Assembly: GCA_049325575.1 (NCBI GenBank)
Contig: JBMOLK010000261.1
Span: 1 to 5,849, forward strand
Direction of reading: 5' to 3'
DNA length: 5,849 nucleotides
DNA from: JBMOLK01 sp049325575
GTDB lineage: Bacteria; Bacillota; Clostridia; Acetivibrionales; Acetivibrionaceae
Shown here: positions 1 to 5,849 of the stretch, piece after piece
Layout of the letters: every line of letters starts with the position of its first letter
Numbering within the stretch: position 1 is the first letter of the stretch
Notes under the pieces: model-generated
Databases searched by the model: none
Seen by the model: only the letters and a program-made list of their open reading frames with translations
Told to the model about the DNA's origin: nothing
Made by a program: the position numbers and the translations under genes

Positions 1-1483
1 TCTTCACCCCAGCGCTGCTGGTGTTAATTGCATTCATCACATCCGTGAGAGTGGCATTGGCATAAGTCTTTCCCACATCAATGGTGTGTCCGTTAATAGT
101 AAATGTTACATTGGCATTAGGATCTACTACACTTAGGTCTGACTTAAAAATAGTCTTTATGCTGTCAAGACCTGAAGTTAAGGATATCCTGTTACTCTTG
201 CTGTCTGTAGTTGTAAATCCCAGCTTTTCAAGTCCGTCTTCAGGACCCTTTTTTAGAATTATCTTGTCAGTACCGCTGGTAGAAAAAATCAGCTTATCAC
301 TGGAAGCATCCTTTGTTACATTTACTGTTCCACCCAACTGGGTTTGTATGTACGTAGCCATAGCACTAAGGTCACTGTAATTCTGATCTATTTCAATGGT
401 TTTATCTACCCCGTTAACGTTTACTATAAAAGTTTTACCTTTTTCATTGCCGCTTAGGTCTATGGTGCTTGAACTGGTCCCGGTAACACTTGCACCACTT
501 GCAAACCCCAGCTTGTCCAATACATTGTTTGTATCTCCCGAAGTCAGTTTTACAGTCTGTCCGCTAAGAGTCGTAAAGCTAAGCTTACTTCCATCGTTGG
601 TAACATGTATCTTACCATTTAAATCTGCATTTCCGTTAATGGCTGTCTGAATTTTATTTGTGAGATCATTTATATCAGTTGCCCCGGAGATATTGATATT
701 CTGTGCCGTCCCACTTCCAAGGGTTATTTTAAAGTTGCCGTTTGTATAAACTGAATAGTCGGTGTTTGCATTTGAGCCTGTAATGTAGTTCTGCTGGCCG
801 TTTGAGAACCCCAAAGAAGAGATAAAGTTATTGGCAGTGTCTTTAACGCTTAGAGTGCTTCCGTTTAACAGGGTTCTAAACTCTATCTGGCTTCCTGTTG
901 TCACAACATCGATCTTTCCTGATCCAAACGCATTGCTGATAGCTGTTTCAAGCTTGGTCTCAAGGTCCGTTATGTCCAGATAGTCCTGCAGGTCTATAGT
1001 CTTTGTGACTCCATCCAGAGTAATATCTATTTGCTTTCCTTGAAGGGTATAATCGCTTACTGTATTGCTTCCCTTGATAGGGTCAGTCAGACCTGAAGCA
1101 CCCACTATTTTTGCACCGGAAGCCAAGGAGCTTACTATCATGGTATGTGATTTTGTAACGGCTCCTGCATTTGCAGTTGCAGTCACTATAGACTCGTTGC
1201 TTGAGGTGACATCAAAAGATGCAAAGGAAGAAGAAGACCTGAAGTTTGTTGCAGGTTTAAGAAGGTTAAAGTACTCGTCAGTGAAGCTTCTTAGCTGGTT
1301 TGTTATTTCCCTGTAGCCATCCCGCTTCCATTCTAGAAGCTGTCTATCCTGCTTCACCTTATCGATCTTCATTCTTTCGACTCTCATCAACTGCTGGATT
1401 ATATTATCCGTATCAAGACCTGATGAAAGGCCGGACATCCTGAACCTGTTATTTAGCATACCGGATATTCCGTTTAATGCCAT
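1..1483 (-). CDS. fliD: Flagellar filament cap protein FliD (HAP2), 5' part, C-terminus beyond window
   Basis: FliD caps the growing flagellar filament and helps exported flagellin fold at the tip; it is itself exported by the flagellar type III system. The frame stays open from the ATG at 1483 to the left edge, giving 494 residues and no stop. Residues about 17-115 are the conserved FliD N-terminal domain (SGLSSGLDTDNIIQQLM, then LLEWKRDGYREI). Residues about 145-423 hold three degenerate repeats, each ending in an LGF motif at about 226, 327 and 423. Residues about 459-494 match the run into the C-terminal domain, ending AINTSSAGVK. The product is Ser/Thr/Asn-rich and I see no cysteine. The ribosome binding site AAAGGGGG (1492-1499) is 8 bases from the ATG and overlaps the end of flaG, whose stop is 5 bases upstream, so translation is probably coupled. 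Family identity is firm; the middle region is the variable part of FliD proteins. Confidence 0.93.
   Translation of the reverse strand, partial: MALNGISGMLNNRFRMSGLSSGLDTDNIIQQLMRVERMKIDKVKQDRQLLEWKRDGYREITNQLRSFTDEYFNLLKPATNFRSSSSFASFDVTSSNESIVTATANAGAVTKSHTMIVSSLASGAKIVGASGLTDPIKGSNTVSDYTLQGKQIDITLDGVTKTIDLQDYLDITDLETKLETAISNAFGSGKIDVVTTGSQIEFRTLLNGSTLSVKDTANNFISSLGFSNGQQNYITGSNANTDYSVYTNGNFKITLGSGTAQNINISGATDINDLTNKIQTAINGNADLNGKIHVTNDGSKLSFTTLSGQTVKLTSGDTNNVLDKLGFASGASVTGTSSSTIDLSGNEKGKTFIVNVNGVDKTIEIDQNYSDLSAMATYIQTQLGGTVNVTKDASSDKLIFSTSGTDKIILKKGPEDGLEKLGFTTTDSKSNRISLTSGLDSIKTIFKSDLSVVDPNANVTFTINGHTIDVGKTYANATLTDVMNAINTSSAGVK
505..1051 (-). repeat. First two of three degenerate internal repeats of FliD
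   Basis: Protein-level repeats in the middle of FliD. Unit 1 covers residues about 145-226 and unit 2 about 243-327; a third covers about 350-423 (roughly bases 215-436). Each has a beta-rich opening with a G-x-x-K/Q-x-I pattern (DGVTKTIDL, GTAQNINI, NGVDKTIEI). A helix of the type DLxxKLxTAI follows in units 1 and 2, and is more diverged in unit 3. Then comes a strand pair (IEFRTLLNGSTL, LSFTTLSGQTV, LIFSTSGTDKI), and the unit closes with SSLGF, DKLGF or EKLGF. The pattern resembles the Flagellin_IN type of motif. The units are too diverged for DNA-level recombination now, so this looks like old duplication. Confidence 0.65.
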
Positions 1484-1488
1484 AAGAA

Positions 1489-1893
1489 CTACCCCCTTTC
1501 ATCTACCATAATACCTGCCATCTCCCACATCTTTGCAACCATGTCAAGTATTTTTTCAGGCGGTATTTCCCTTATAACTTCACGAGTATTTGTATCTATA
1601 ACCTTTACCATAATCTCTTTTGTTTTTTCATGTATGGAAAACTCAAACTGCCTATTAGCACCTGTTATAGCCTTATTAGCCTTCTCTATGGCGTTAATAA
1701 CCGCCTTATCCGAGATAGACAGTTCTCTTCTTTCATAATCTGGAATTTGTGAAAGCGGTATATTTTTATTTTCTTTTGTATCTGTTTTGGGGCTGTTGTC
1801 TGAATTCGCAGAGTTTACTGAATTTGGTGAGTAGGTTGTGTCTTGAACCTTCCTAACCGGTAAATTGGCAGCATCCATGCTTTCAATTCTCAT
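1489..1893 (-). CDS. flaG: Flagellar protein FlaG
   Basis: FlaG is a small protein encoded next to fliD in many bacteria; it is linked to filament length control, but its mechanism is not well known. The 134-residue product has a low-complexity polar N-terminus (residues 24-34 repeat an Asn-Ser-x pattern). The FlaG domain follows at about 50-134, with QFEFSIHEKTKEIMVKVID and then REVIREIPPEKILDMVAKM near the C-terminus. I place the start at the ATG at 1893 (MRIESMD). An in-frame ATG at 1908 overlaps the GGAGGG ribosome binding site (1901-1906), which sits 7 bases before 1893, so the longer 139-residue form is unlikely. A sigma-28-like promoter lies just upstream, and fliD begins 5 bases after the stop. 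The product has no cysteine. Confidence 0.92.
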   Translation of the reverse strand: MRIESMDAANLPVRKVQDTTYSPNSVNSANSDNSPKTDTKENKNIPLSQIPDYERRELSISDKAVINAIEKANKAITGANRQFEFSIHEKTKEIMVKVIDTNTREVIREIPPEKILDMVAKMWEMAGIMVDERG

Positions 1894-1900
1894 AAACAAT

Positions 1901-1906
1901 CCCTCC
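1901..1906 (-). promoter_or_regulatory. Ribosome binding site that sets the flaG start
   Basis: The minus strand reads GGAGGG here, 7 bases before the ATG at 1893. An alternative in-frame ATG at 1906-1908 lies across the first base of this element and has no purine-rich site of its own, so the downstream ATG is preferred. Confidence 0.85.
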
Positions 1907-1926
1907 ATGAAGATTTCTCATAAATA

Positions 1927-1954
1927 ATATCGGAGTTTTTTATAAGAAAGTTTA
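1927..1954 (-). promoter_or_regulatory. Sigma-28 (SigD/FliA)-type promoter upstream of flaG-fliD
   Basis: On the minus strand the gap between the SDR gene and flaG reads TAAACTTT (from 1954) and, further on, TCCGATAT (ending 1927). The sigma-28 consensus is TAAA(GTTT), then about 15 bases, then GCCGATAA/T. The match is good at both boxes; the spacer is 17 bases from TAAA to CCGATAT, one longer than the usual arrangement. Transcription would start near 1920, leaving a leader of roughly 27 bases that holds the flaG ribosome binding site. This agrees with the known SigD control of the flaG (yvyC)-fliD operon in B. subtilis. Activity is inferred from the sequence only. Confidence 0.75.
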
Positions 1955-1961
1955 GGGTTGT

Positions 1962-2900
1962 TTAATAGGCTCCTTTTATCCATTCTAAAGTTCTCTTTAT
2001 TCCCTCATCCAAAGAGGTCTTTGGAGTCCATCCAAGTAAGGATTTTGCCTTATCATAGCTGCATAAAAGCTTGGGAATCTCACTCTGTGGGTGTATATGG
2101 GCAATATGTTTGATATTATCCTTATCTTTGGCTATTAAAGCAGCCAGATCATTAACACTTATGTCTCTTCCCAGCCCCGCATTTACTATTTCTCCATTTA
2201 CTTTATCCGAGTAGCCGGCATTAACGACAAATTCTGCACAGTCCTCCACATATAAAAGATCCCTTGTCTGGGTGCCGTCTCCATAAATGTTTAGAGGAAG
2301 TCCCTCCAGATTCCTTTTTATGAATATAGCCACTACTCCGCCTTCACCGCTGGACTTTTGCATGGGACCATAGGTGTTGAATGGCCTTATGACAACTGCT
2401 GGAAGCTTGTATGCATACCAGTAGGACAGTACCATGTTCTCTCCGGCAATCTTACTTCCTGCATAAGGAGAGGCAGGCTTTGTTGGATGCTTTTCAGTTA
2501 TGCCCCTTTCATCGTTTGCCCTGTCATATACCATACAGGTACTCATAAATACAATCTTGGTATTGTATTTTTTGCACTGTTCAAGGACATTGAAGGTTCC
2601 TACAGTATCATTCTCAAATGTAGTTCTGGGGTCATCTATGCTGTCCTGTACATTTATGCTAGCAGCCAGGTGATAGCAGATATCGAATTTATTTTTAAAG
2701 AGGTTATCTAAAGTAGGAATATCTTTTATATCACCTTTTATAAATTCAATAAGGTTTGGGTTATTCATAAACTCTTCTATGTTTGATTCCTGCCCGTTTG
2801 AAAGATCGTCCAATATCCATACATTGTGACCGTCGTCTAATAGCTTTTTAACCACCCAACGACCAATAAATCCTGCTCCCCCGGTTACTAGTATATTCAA
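1962..2900 (-). CDS. NAD-dependent epimerase/dehydratase family protein (extended SDR), nucleotide-sugar modifying
   Basis: This is an extended short-chain dehydrogenase/reductase that should act on a nucleotide-activated sugar in the cytoplasm. With the TTG start at 2900 the product is 312 residues, normal for the family. The Rossmann dinucleotide-binding motif TGGAGFIG is at residues 6-13 and an acidic turn (LDDLSNG) at 30-36 favours NAD. The active site shows Thr121 in STCMVYD, Tyr146 and Lys150 in YAGSK. RPFNTYGP and GDGTQTRDLLYVEDC are substrate-side family motifs. The two positions after Thr121 are Cys122 and Met123, where 4,6-dehydratases carry Asp-Glu (or Asp-Lys in PseB-type enzymes). 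A GalE-like 4-epimerase or related activity is therefore more likely than PseB function. It lies 39 bases downstream of pseC in the same transcription unit. The substrate is unknown; a role in the pseudaminate or glycan pathway is inferred from position. Confidence 0.85.
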   Translation of the reverse strand: MNILVTGGAGFIGRWVVKKLLDDGHNVWILDDLSNGQESNIEEFMNNPNLIEFIKGDIKDIPTLDNLFKNKFDICYHLAASINVQDSIDDPRTTFENDTVGTFNVLEQCKKYNTKIVFMSTCMVYDRANDERGITEKHPTKPASPYAGSKIAGENMVLSYWYAYKLPAVVIRPFNTYGPMQKSSGEGGVVAIFIKRNLEGLPLNIYGDGTQTRDLLYVEDCAEFVVNAGYSDKVNGEIVNAGLGRDISVNDLAALIAKDKDNIKHIAHIHPQSEIPKLLCSYDKAKSLLGWTPKTSLDEGIKRTLEWIKGAY

Positions 2901-2907
2901 GATGCAT

Positions 2908-2913
2908 CCTCCC
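2908..2913 (-). promoter_or_regulatory. Ribosome binding site supporting a TTG start for the SDR gene
   Basis: The minus strand reads GGGAGG, 7 bases before a TTG at 2898-2900, after which the protein begins MNILVTGGAGFIG, the usual N-terminus for this family. The in-frame ATGs at 2933 and 2924 would add 11 or 8 non-conserved residues, and they lack a well-spaced ribosome binding site. The 7-base spacing is the same as for flaG. Confidence 0.8.
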
Positions 2914-2932
2914 TTTCTGCTCATGTTTAACA

Positions 2933-2944
2933 TTTAGTACTAAA
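2933..2944. other. 12-base perfect palindrome at the pseC stop
   Basis: TTTAGTACTAAA is a perfect palindrome lying across the pseC stop codon (2940-2942) and the gap before the SDR gene. It is short and A+T-rich. It could be a weak operator-like site or chance; nothing else supports a function. Confidence 0.25.
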
Positions 2945-4112
2945 CCCTATTTTGTGCTATGACTTCCTTAACATTTGATATTACATATTCAATCTCCTCT
3001 TCTTCCATTCCTGGAAATAAGGGAAGTGTAATTATTCTCTCATAAAGCTCCTCTGCATTAGGACATAGTCCCTTTTGATAGCCAAGCTGCTTGTAAAACG
3101 GGTGATAGTACACCGGAATATAGTGAACATTTACACCTATTTTTCTTTTTAAAAGCTCTTCAAATATTTCCCTTCTTCCACACTTAAGCCTTTCAAGCCT
3201 AAGTTTTATGATATACAGGTGCCATGAAGAGTCCGTACCTTCAAGCTGGTAAGGAATAACTATCTCTCTTAAGCCTTCAAATGCTATATTATATTGTCTT
3301 ATATACTGTCTTCTTATATTCAGGAATCTGTCCGATTTGTTTAGCTGGCTTACACCAAGGGCTGACTGAAAGTCGGTAATTCTGTAGTTGTATCCAAGAT
3401 ACTGCTGTTCGTAGTACCATGGTCCTTCATTATTTATCATCTCCTGGCTGTTTCTTGTTATGCCATGGGTTCTAAAAAGAAGAAGCTTCTTGTAAAGCTC
3501 CTCACTGTCGGTTGTGATTGCGCCCCCTTCACCCGTAGTAATGTGTTTAACGGGGTGAAAGCTAAAGGTTGTCATATCTCCCATGCTGCCGACCTTTTTT
3601 CCTTTATACTCTGCTCCCAGGGCATGGGCTCCATCTTCTATAACAGTGAGGTCATATTCTCTTGCAATATTAAATATTTCATCCATGTCACAGGGTTGTC
3701 CTGTAAAATGTACAGGTATAATAGCTTTTGTATTTTTTGTAATCTTTCTTTTTATATCCTTGGGATCAATATTATAGGTCTTTGGATCAATATCCGAGAA
3801 GACAGGTTTTGCGCCCATATAAAGCACACAGTTGGCAGAGGCGGCAAAGGTTATTGGAGATGTTATCACTTCATCCCCTTCTTTAACCCCAGCAGCAAAG
3901 CATGCAGCATGAAGTGCTGCAGTACCGTTTGATATTGCAACGGCATATTTTGCACCTACATACTGGGCTAACTTTTCTTCAAATTCCTTTATTTTAGGTC
4001 CTGTAGTAAGGTAATCGCCTCTTAGTGTCTCCACTACAGCGTTAATATCCTCTTCATCAATCCACTGCCTGCCATATGGAATAAATTTTTTTTCCAAAGG
4101 TTTTCTATCCAT
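2940..4112 (-). CDS. pseC: UDP-4-amino-4,6-dideoxy-N-acetyl-beta-L-altrosamine transaminase PseC
   Basis: PseC is a PLP enzyme of the DegT/DnrJ/EryC1 family. It moves an amino group from glutamate to C4 of the UDP-4-keto-sugar made by PseB, the second step to CMP-pseudaminate. The 390-residue product is full length. It opens with IPYGRQWIDEEDI and LTTGP, typical of PseC. SNGTAALH (61-68) is the phosphate-binding region and Asp160 in IEDGAHALG should contact the PLP ring. Lys189 in FSFHPVKHITTGEGG is the Schiff-base lysine, and the HPVK-ITT context separates PseC from most other sugar aminotransferases. GYNYRITDFQ (240-249) and VHYIP (329-333) complete the family pattern. The ATG at 4112 follows AAAGGGG by 8 bases. 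It begins 23 bases after the pseG stop. No key residue is missing. Confidence 0.93.
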   Translation of the reverse strand: MDRKPLEKKFIPYGRQWIDEEDINAVVETLRGDYLTTGPKIKEFEEKLAQYVGAKYAVAISNGTAALHAACFAAGVKEGDEVITSPITFAASANCVLYMGAKPVFSDIDPKTYNIDPKDIKRKITKNTKAIIPVHFTGQPCDMDEIFNIAREYDLTVIEDGAHALGAEYKGKKVGSMGDMTTFSFHPVKHITTGEGGAITTDSEELYKKLLLFRTHGITRNSQEMINNEGPWYYEQQYLGYNYRITDFQSALGVSQLNKSDRFLNIRRQYIRQYNIAFEGLREIVIPYQLEGTDSSWHLYIIKLRLERLKCGRREIFEELLKRKIGVNVHYIPVYYHPFYKQLGYQKGLCPNAEELYERIITLPLFPGMEEEEIEYVISNVKEVIAQNRV

Positions 4113-4135
4113 ATTGGTTTCCCCTTTTGTATCAT

Positions 4136-5200
4136 TTAAAGCAATTTCATTATTTCTTGAACTACTCGCTTAACCCCTTCACCGTCAACTAACTTTTGCA
4201 TCTTTTCTGCTGTAGACTTTCTCTTATAATAGTCATTACAAAAGCTCTTTATTTTATTATCCAGCTTTGTGTCTGAAAGGTCATTATACCAACCCAGGCA
4301 CTCTATATATCCCCTATCAGACAGCGTTTTTACTATATCTTGCTGATTATCTGCAACTATAACTGCAAGGGTTGGCGTACCGCAAGCACAAAGTTCATAC
4401 AATGTACTACCTCCAGCAGATATGGCCAGGTCGCAGTTTAGCATGATATTAGACATCCTTGATACATTTTCATGCAATATAATATTCTTATTATCTTTAC
4501 TTAATATTCTTAGCTTCTCTTTATTATTAAATCCGTCACCTACTACAATATTTGTTTTTAGTTTTTTAAGCTCTTTATCCGATAGTATAAAGCTGGCAAG
4601 TCTTGTACTTAGATCATAGGGGTCAGCACCGCCAACAGTTATCATTATCTCCCTAACTTCCTCGTTAACTTCCCTTTTCGGCAATCCTTTGAATTCACTT
4701 CTTATGAAGTTATACCTTAGACCAAGAAGCATTACTTCATCTTGGCAATATTTTTCATAGCAAAGGGTTTCACCCGTTATATTGCCGTTTATCAGTACAT
4801 CCACAGGGTATACGAACCTGTTTACATCATCTATATAGCAAAGCTTCTTTAGAAAGGGTTTTAGATTTAGAAAATACTCCTGGTTCACGTTATAGGAGTC
4901 AATAAACATCAGGTCTATGCTGTACTTCTTGATACAACTGATTATTTCATCTGTTTCTTTTTGAAGTTCGGCTTCATCCCCGTAGAAAAACCCTACAGCA
5001 GGGCTAGTGAAGTCATAATCCCCCAGTTTTACTACCTCAAAGTCTTCTTCTCTAATCCTGGCAATTCCCTCTTTATATTTGCTAATAAAATAGACTTGGC
5101 ATCCGCCATTTCTAAATCCCTTTGCCAGGGACAAGCAGCGCATTATATGTCCCATACCAATGCTTACACTGCCATCGGCTCTTATTCCAATATTGATCAT
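4136..5200 (-). CDS. pseG: UDP-2,4-diacetamido-2,4,6-trideoxy-beta-L-altropyranose hydrolase PseG
   Basis: PseG removes UDP from the diacetamido sugar before PseI condenses it with PEP. The fold is the MurG-like GT-B type. The 354-residue product starts with IRADGSVSIGMGHIMRCLSLA; His18 matches the catalytic His17 of Campylobacter jejuni PseG. Further family blocks are YIDDVNRFVYPVDVLINGN (122-140), GLRYNFIRSEF (160-170), ITVGGADPYDLS (187-198) and the nucleotide-side SAGGSTLYELCACGTP (261-276). The segment that is IDHY in C. jejuni reads IDSY here (100-103), so one His is Ser. The length fits PseG alone, with no fused PseH acetyltransferase domain. The start ATG at 5200 has GAGGG (5206-5210) 5 bases upstream. 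The gene follows pseI by 42 bases. The related SpsG proteins of spore-coat sugar loci are the main alternative, but the pseC/pseI neighbours favour pseG. Confidence 0.9.
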   Translation of the reverse strand: MINIGIRADGSVSIGMGHIMRCLSLAKGFRNGGCQVYFISKYKEGIARIREEDFEVVKLGDYDFTSPAVGFFYGDEAELQKETDEIISCIKKYSIDLMFIDSYNVNQEYFLNLKPFLKKLCYIDDVNRFVYPVDVLINGNITGETLCYEKYCQDEVMLLGLRYNFIRSEFKGLPKREVNEEVREIMITVGGADPYDLSTRLASFILSDKELKKLKTNIVVGDGFNNKEKLRILSKDNKNIILHENVSRMSNIMLNCDLAISAGGSTLYELCACGTPTLAVIVADNQQDIVKTLSDRGYIECLGWYNDLSDTKLDNKIKSFCNDYYKRKSTAEKMQKLVDGEGVKRVVQEIMKLL

Positions 5201-5220
5201 TATATCCCTCTCACACTACT

Positions 5221-5238
5221 TTTCGAATGAGTTCGAAA
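5221..5238 (-). other. Small inverted repeat between pseI and pseG
   Basis: TTTCGAA and TTCGAAA form a perfect 7-base stem around a 4-base loop in the 42-base gap between pseI and pseG. No run of T follows it on the transcribed strand, so it is not a convincing terminator. It could be a transcript-processing or stability hairpin, or chance. It stands 10 or more bases clear of the pseG ribosome binding site. Confidence 0.45.
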
Positions 5239-5242
5239 GCTT

Positions 5243-5849
5243 TTACGTATCAACCATATTCCAATGAAGAGGTGAGCCTCTCTCAATATCCTTCAATGCT
5301 TTCCGGCCCAATATATCCTCATAGTATTTTGGTGCAAGTCCATGGGCTGGTCTTATAACCCTTATATTATCTTCAGTAAATATATCGCCTTTTCTTATAT
5401 CATTTACGACAAATATAGACCTTCTGAAAATCCTGTTTGCTGCTTCACTCTCTGAGGTATCATAACTTAATTTTCCCATAGCCTTTTCAGCAGACCTTAT
5501 ATCTTCTACCATCTGTTTGAACTCATGTGGTTCCATAGAAAATGAGGCATCAGGATTTTCAATTTTCCTGCTTATGCAAAAATGTTTTTCTATTACCTTC
5601 GCCCCCATAGCGACAGCAGTAACTGCTCCTATTGAACCCAACGAATGATCGGAAAGTCCTACAGGGACACCAAAGGTCTCCTCCATATGCTTGATTGTGA
5701 TAAGATTCATATCGTCGGGCACAGCAGGATATGCACTTGAGCACTTTAATAGGCACAGCTTACTATTACCTTGAAGCAGAACAGTTTTGACAGCTTCCTC
5801 AATTTCACCTAAAGTTGCCATACCTGTAGACATTATTACAGGCTTTCCT
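5243..5849 (-). CDS. pseI: Pseudaminic acid synthase PseI, C-terminal part, start beyond window
   Basis: PseI (NeuB family) condenses 2,4-diacetamido-2,4,6-trideoxy-L-altrose with phosphoenolpyruvate to give pseudaminic acid. The right edge cuts the gene: 201 residues are visible and the frame continues upstream of the internal Met at 5833 (GKPVIMSTGMATL), so that Met is not the start. Roughly 145-150 N-terminal residues should be missing, given the usual length of about 350. In the fragment, KCSSAYP (35-41), GLSDHS with metal-ligand His68, and IEKHF with His89 belong to the NeuB barrel. NPDASFSMEP (98-107) is the PseI-like form of the loop, unlike the DHxxS form of sialate and legionaminate synthases. 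Residues about 142-201 are the C-terminal antifreeze-like SAF domain (RRSIFVVNDIRKGD, RPAHGLAPKYYEDILG). It is the first visible gene of the run, followed by pseG. Assignment to PseI rather than LegI is good but not certain. Confidence 0.88.
   Translation of the reverse strand, partial: GKPVIMSTGMATLGEIEEAVKTVLLQGNSKLCLLKCSSAYPAVPDDMNLITIKHMEETFGVPVGLSDHSLGSIGAVTAVAMGAKVIEKHFCISRKIENPDASFSMEPHEFKQMVEDIRSAEKAMGKLSYDTSESEAANRIFRRSIFVVNDIRKGDIFTEDNIRVIRPAHGLAPKYYEDILGRKALKDIERGSPLHWNMVDT

Noticed and set aside
81..650. Plus-strand open frames opposite fliD
   Set aside because: Hydrophobic-looking products arise from reading the Ser/Thr/Asn-rich fliD repeats in antisense; fliD reads unbroken on the other strand.
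1909..1961. Possible terminator between the SDR gene and flaG
   Set aside because: No stem followed by a T-run is present; the A/T-rich stretch is the spacer of the sigma-28-like promoter.
2358..2711. Plus-strand open frame of 117 codons antisense to the SDR gene
   Set aside because: Opposite to a well-supported gene, with no ribosome binding site and a composition that looks like a frame shadow.
3465..3932. Plus-strand open frame of 155 codons antisense to pseC
   Set aside because: It lies wholly inside pseC, has no ribosome binding site before its ATG and no recognisable domain; the pseC frame has all family motifs.
4567..4585. CCGATAG on the plus strand inside pseG, resembling a sigma-28 -10 box
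   Set aside because: No TAAA box at the right distance upstream, and it points antisense within a coding gene.
5559..5756. Minus-strand 65-codon frame inside pseI
   Set aside because: A different frame of the same strand as pseI, Cys/Arg-rich and without family similarity; the pseI frame has the metal-ligand and SAF motifs.

Overview
The window is the end of one co-directional, minus-strand gene run. It joins the pseudaminic (nonulosonic) acid sugar pathway to late flagellar filament genes. Transcription goes from the right edge to the left: pseI (3' part) > pseG > pseC > an extended-SDR nucleotide-sugar enzyme > flaG > fliD (5' part). Gene gaps are only 5 to about 70 bases, and no stretch longer than 300 bases lacks a gene. 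No RNA gene, mobile element, CRISPR array or origin was seen.

The organism is most likely a motile Gram-positive of the Clostridia or a related Firmicute. Three things suggest this: A+T-leaning sequence with many ATA and AGA/AGG codons, strong purine-rich ribosome binding sites (GGAGGG, AAAGGGG) 5 to 8 bases before the starts, and the flaG-fliD pairing behind a SigD/sigma-28-like promoter, as in Bacillus subtilis. The species cannot be named from the sequence.

Right half (about 2940-5849): PseC (4-aminotransferase), PseG (UDP-sugar hydrolase) and PseI (PEP-dependent nonulosonate synthase) catalyse steps 2, 4 and 5 of the CMP-pseudaminate route. The dehydratase (PseB), acetyltransferase (PseH) and cytidylyltransferase (PseF) are not in the window and may lie upstream. 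The fourth sugar gene (1962-2900) is an extended SDR with an NAD-binding site and a Thr/Tyr/Lys active site. It lacks the Asp-Glu pair of 4,6-dehydratases, so it looks more like an epimerase and is not PseB.

Left half (1-1893): flaG and fliD, the filament cap. A sigma-28-like promoter (TAAA, 17 bases, CCGATAT) sits in the short gap before flaG. There is no terminator in that gap, so both read-through from the sugar genes and separate late-flagellar transcription are possible. FliD carries three degenerate repeats of about 80 residues between its conserved ends. The natural reading is a flagellin-glycosylation island built next to the filament genes. Two starts are revised here by ribosome-binding-site evidence: flaG at 1893 and the SDR at a TTG at 2900.

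I did not find a clearly novel system. The most open questions are the job of the SDR, the repeat-expanded FliD and the promoter between the two modules.
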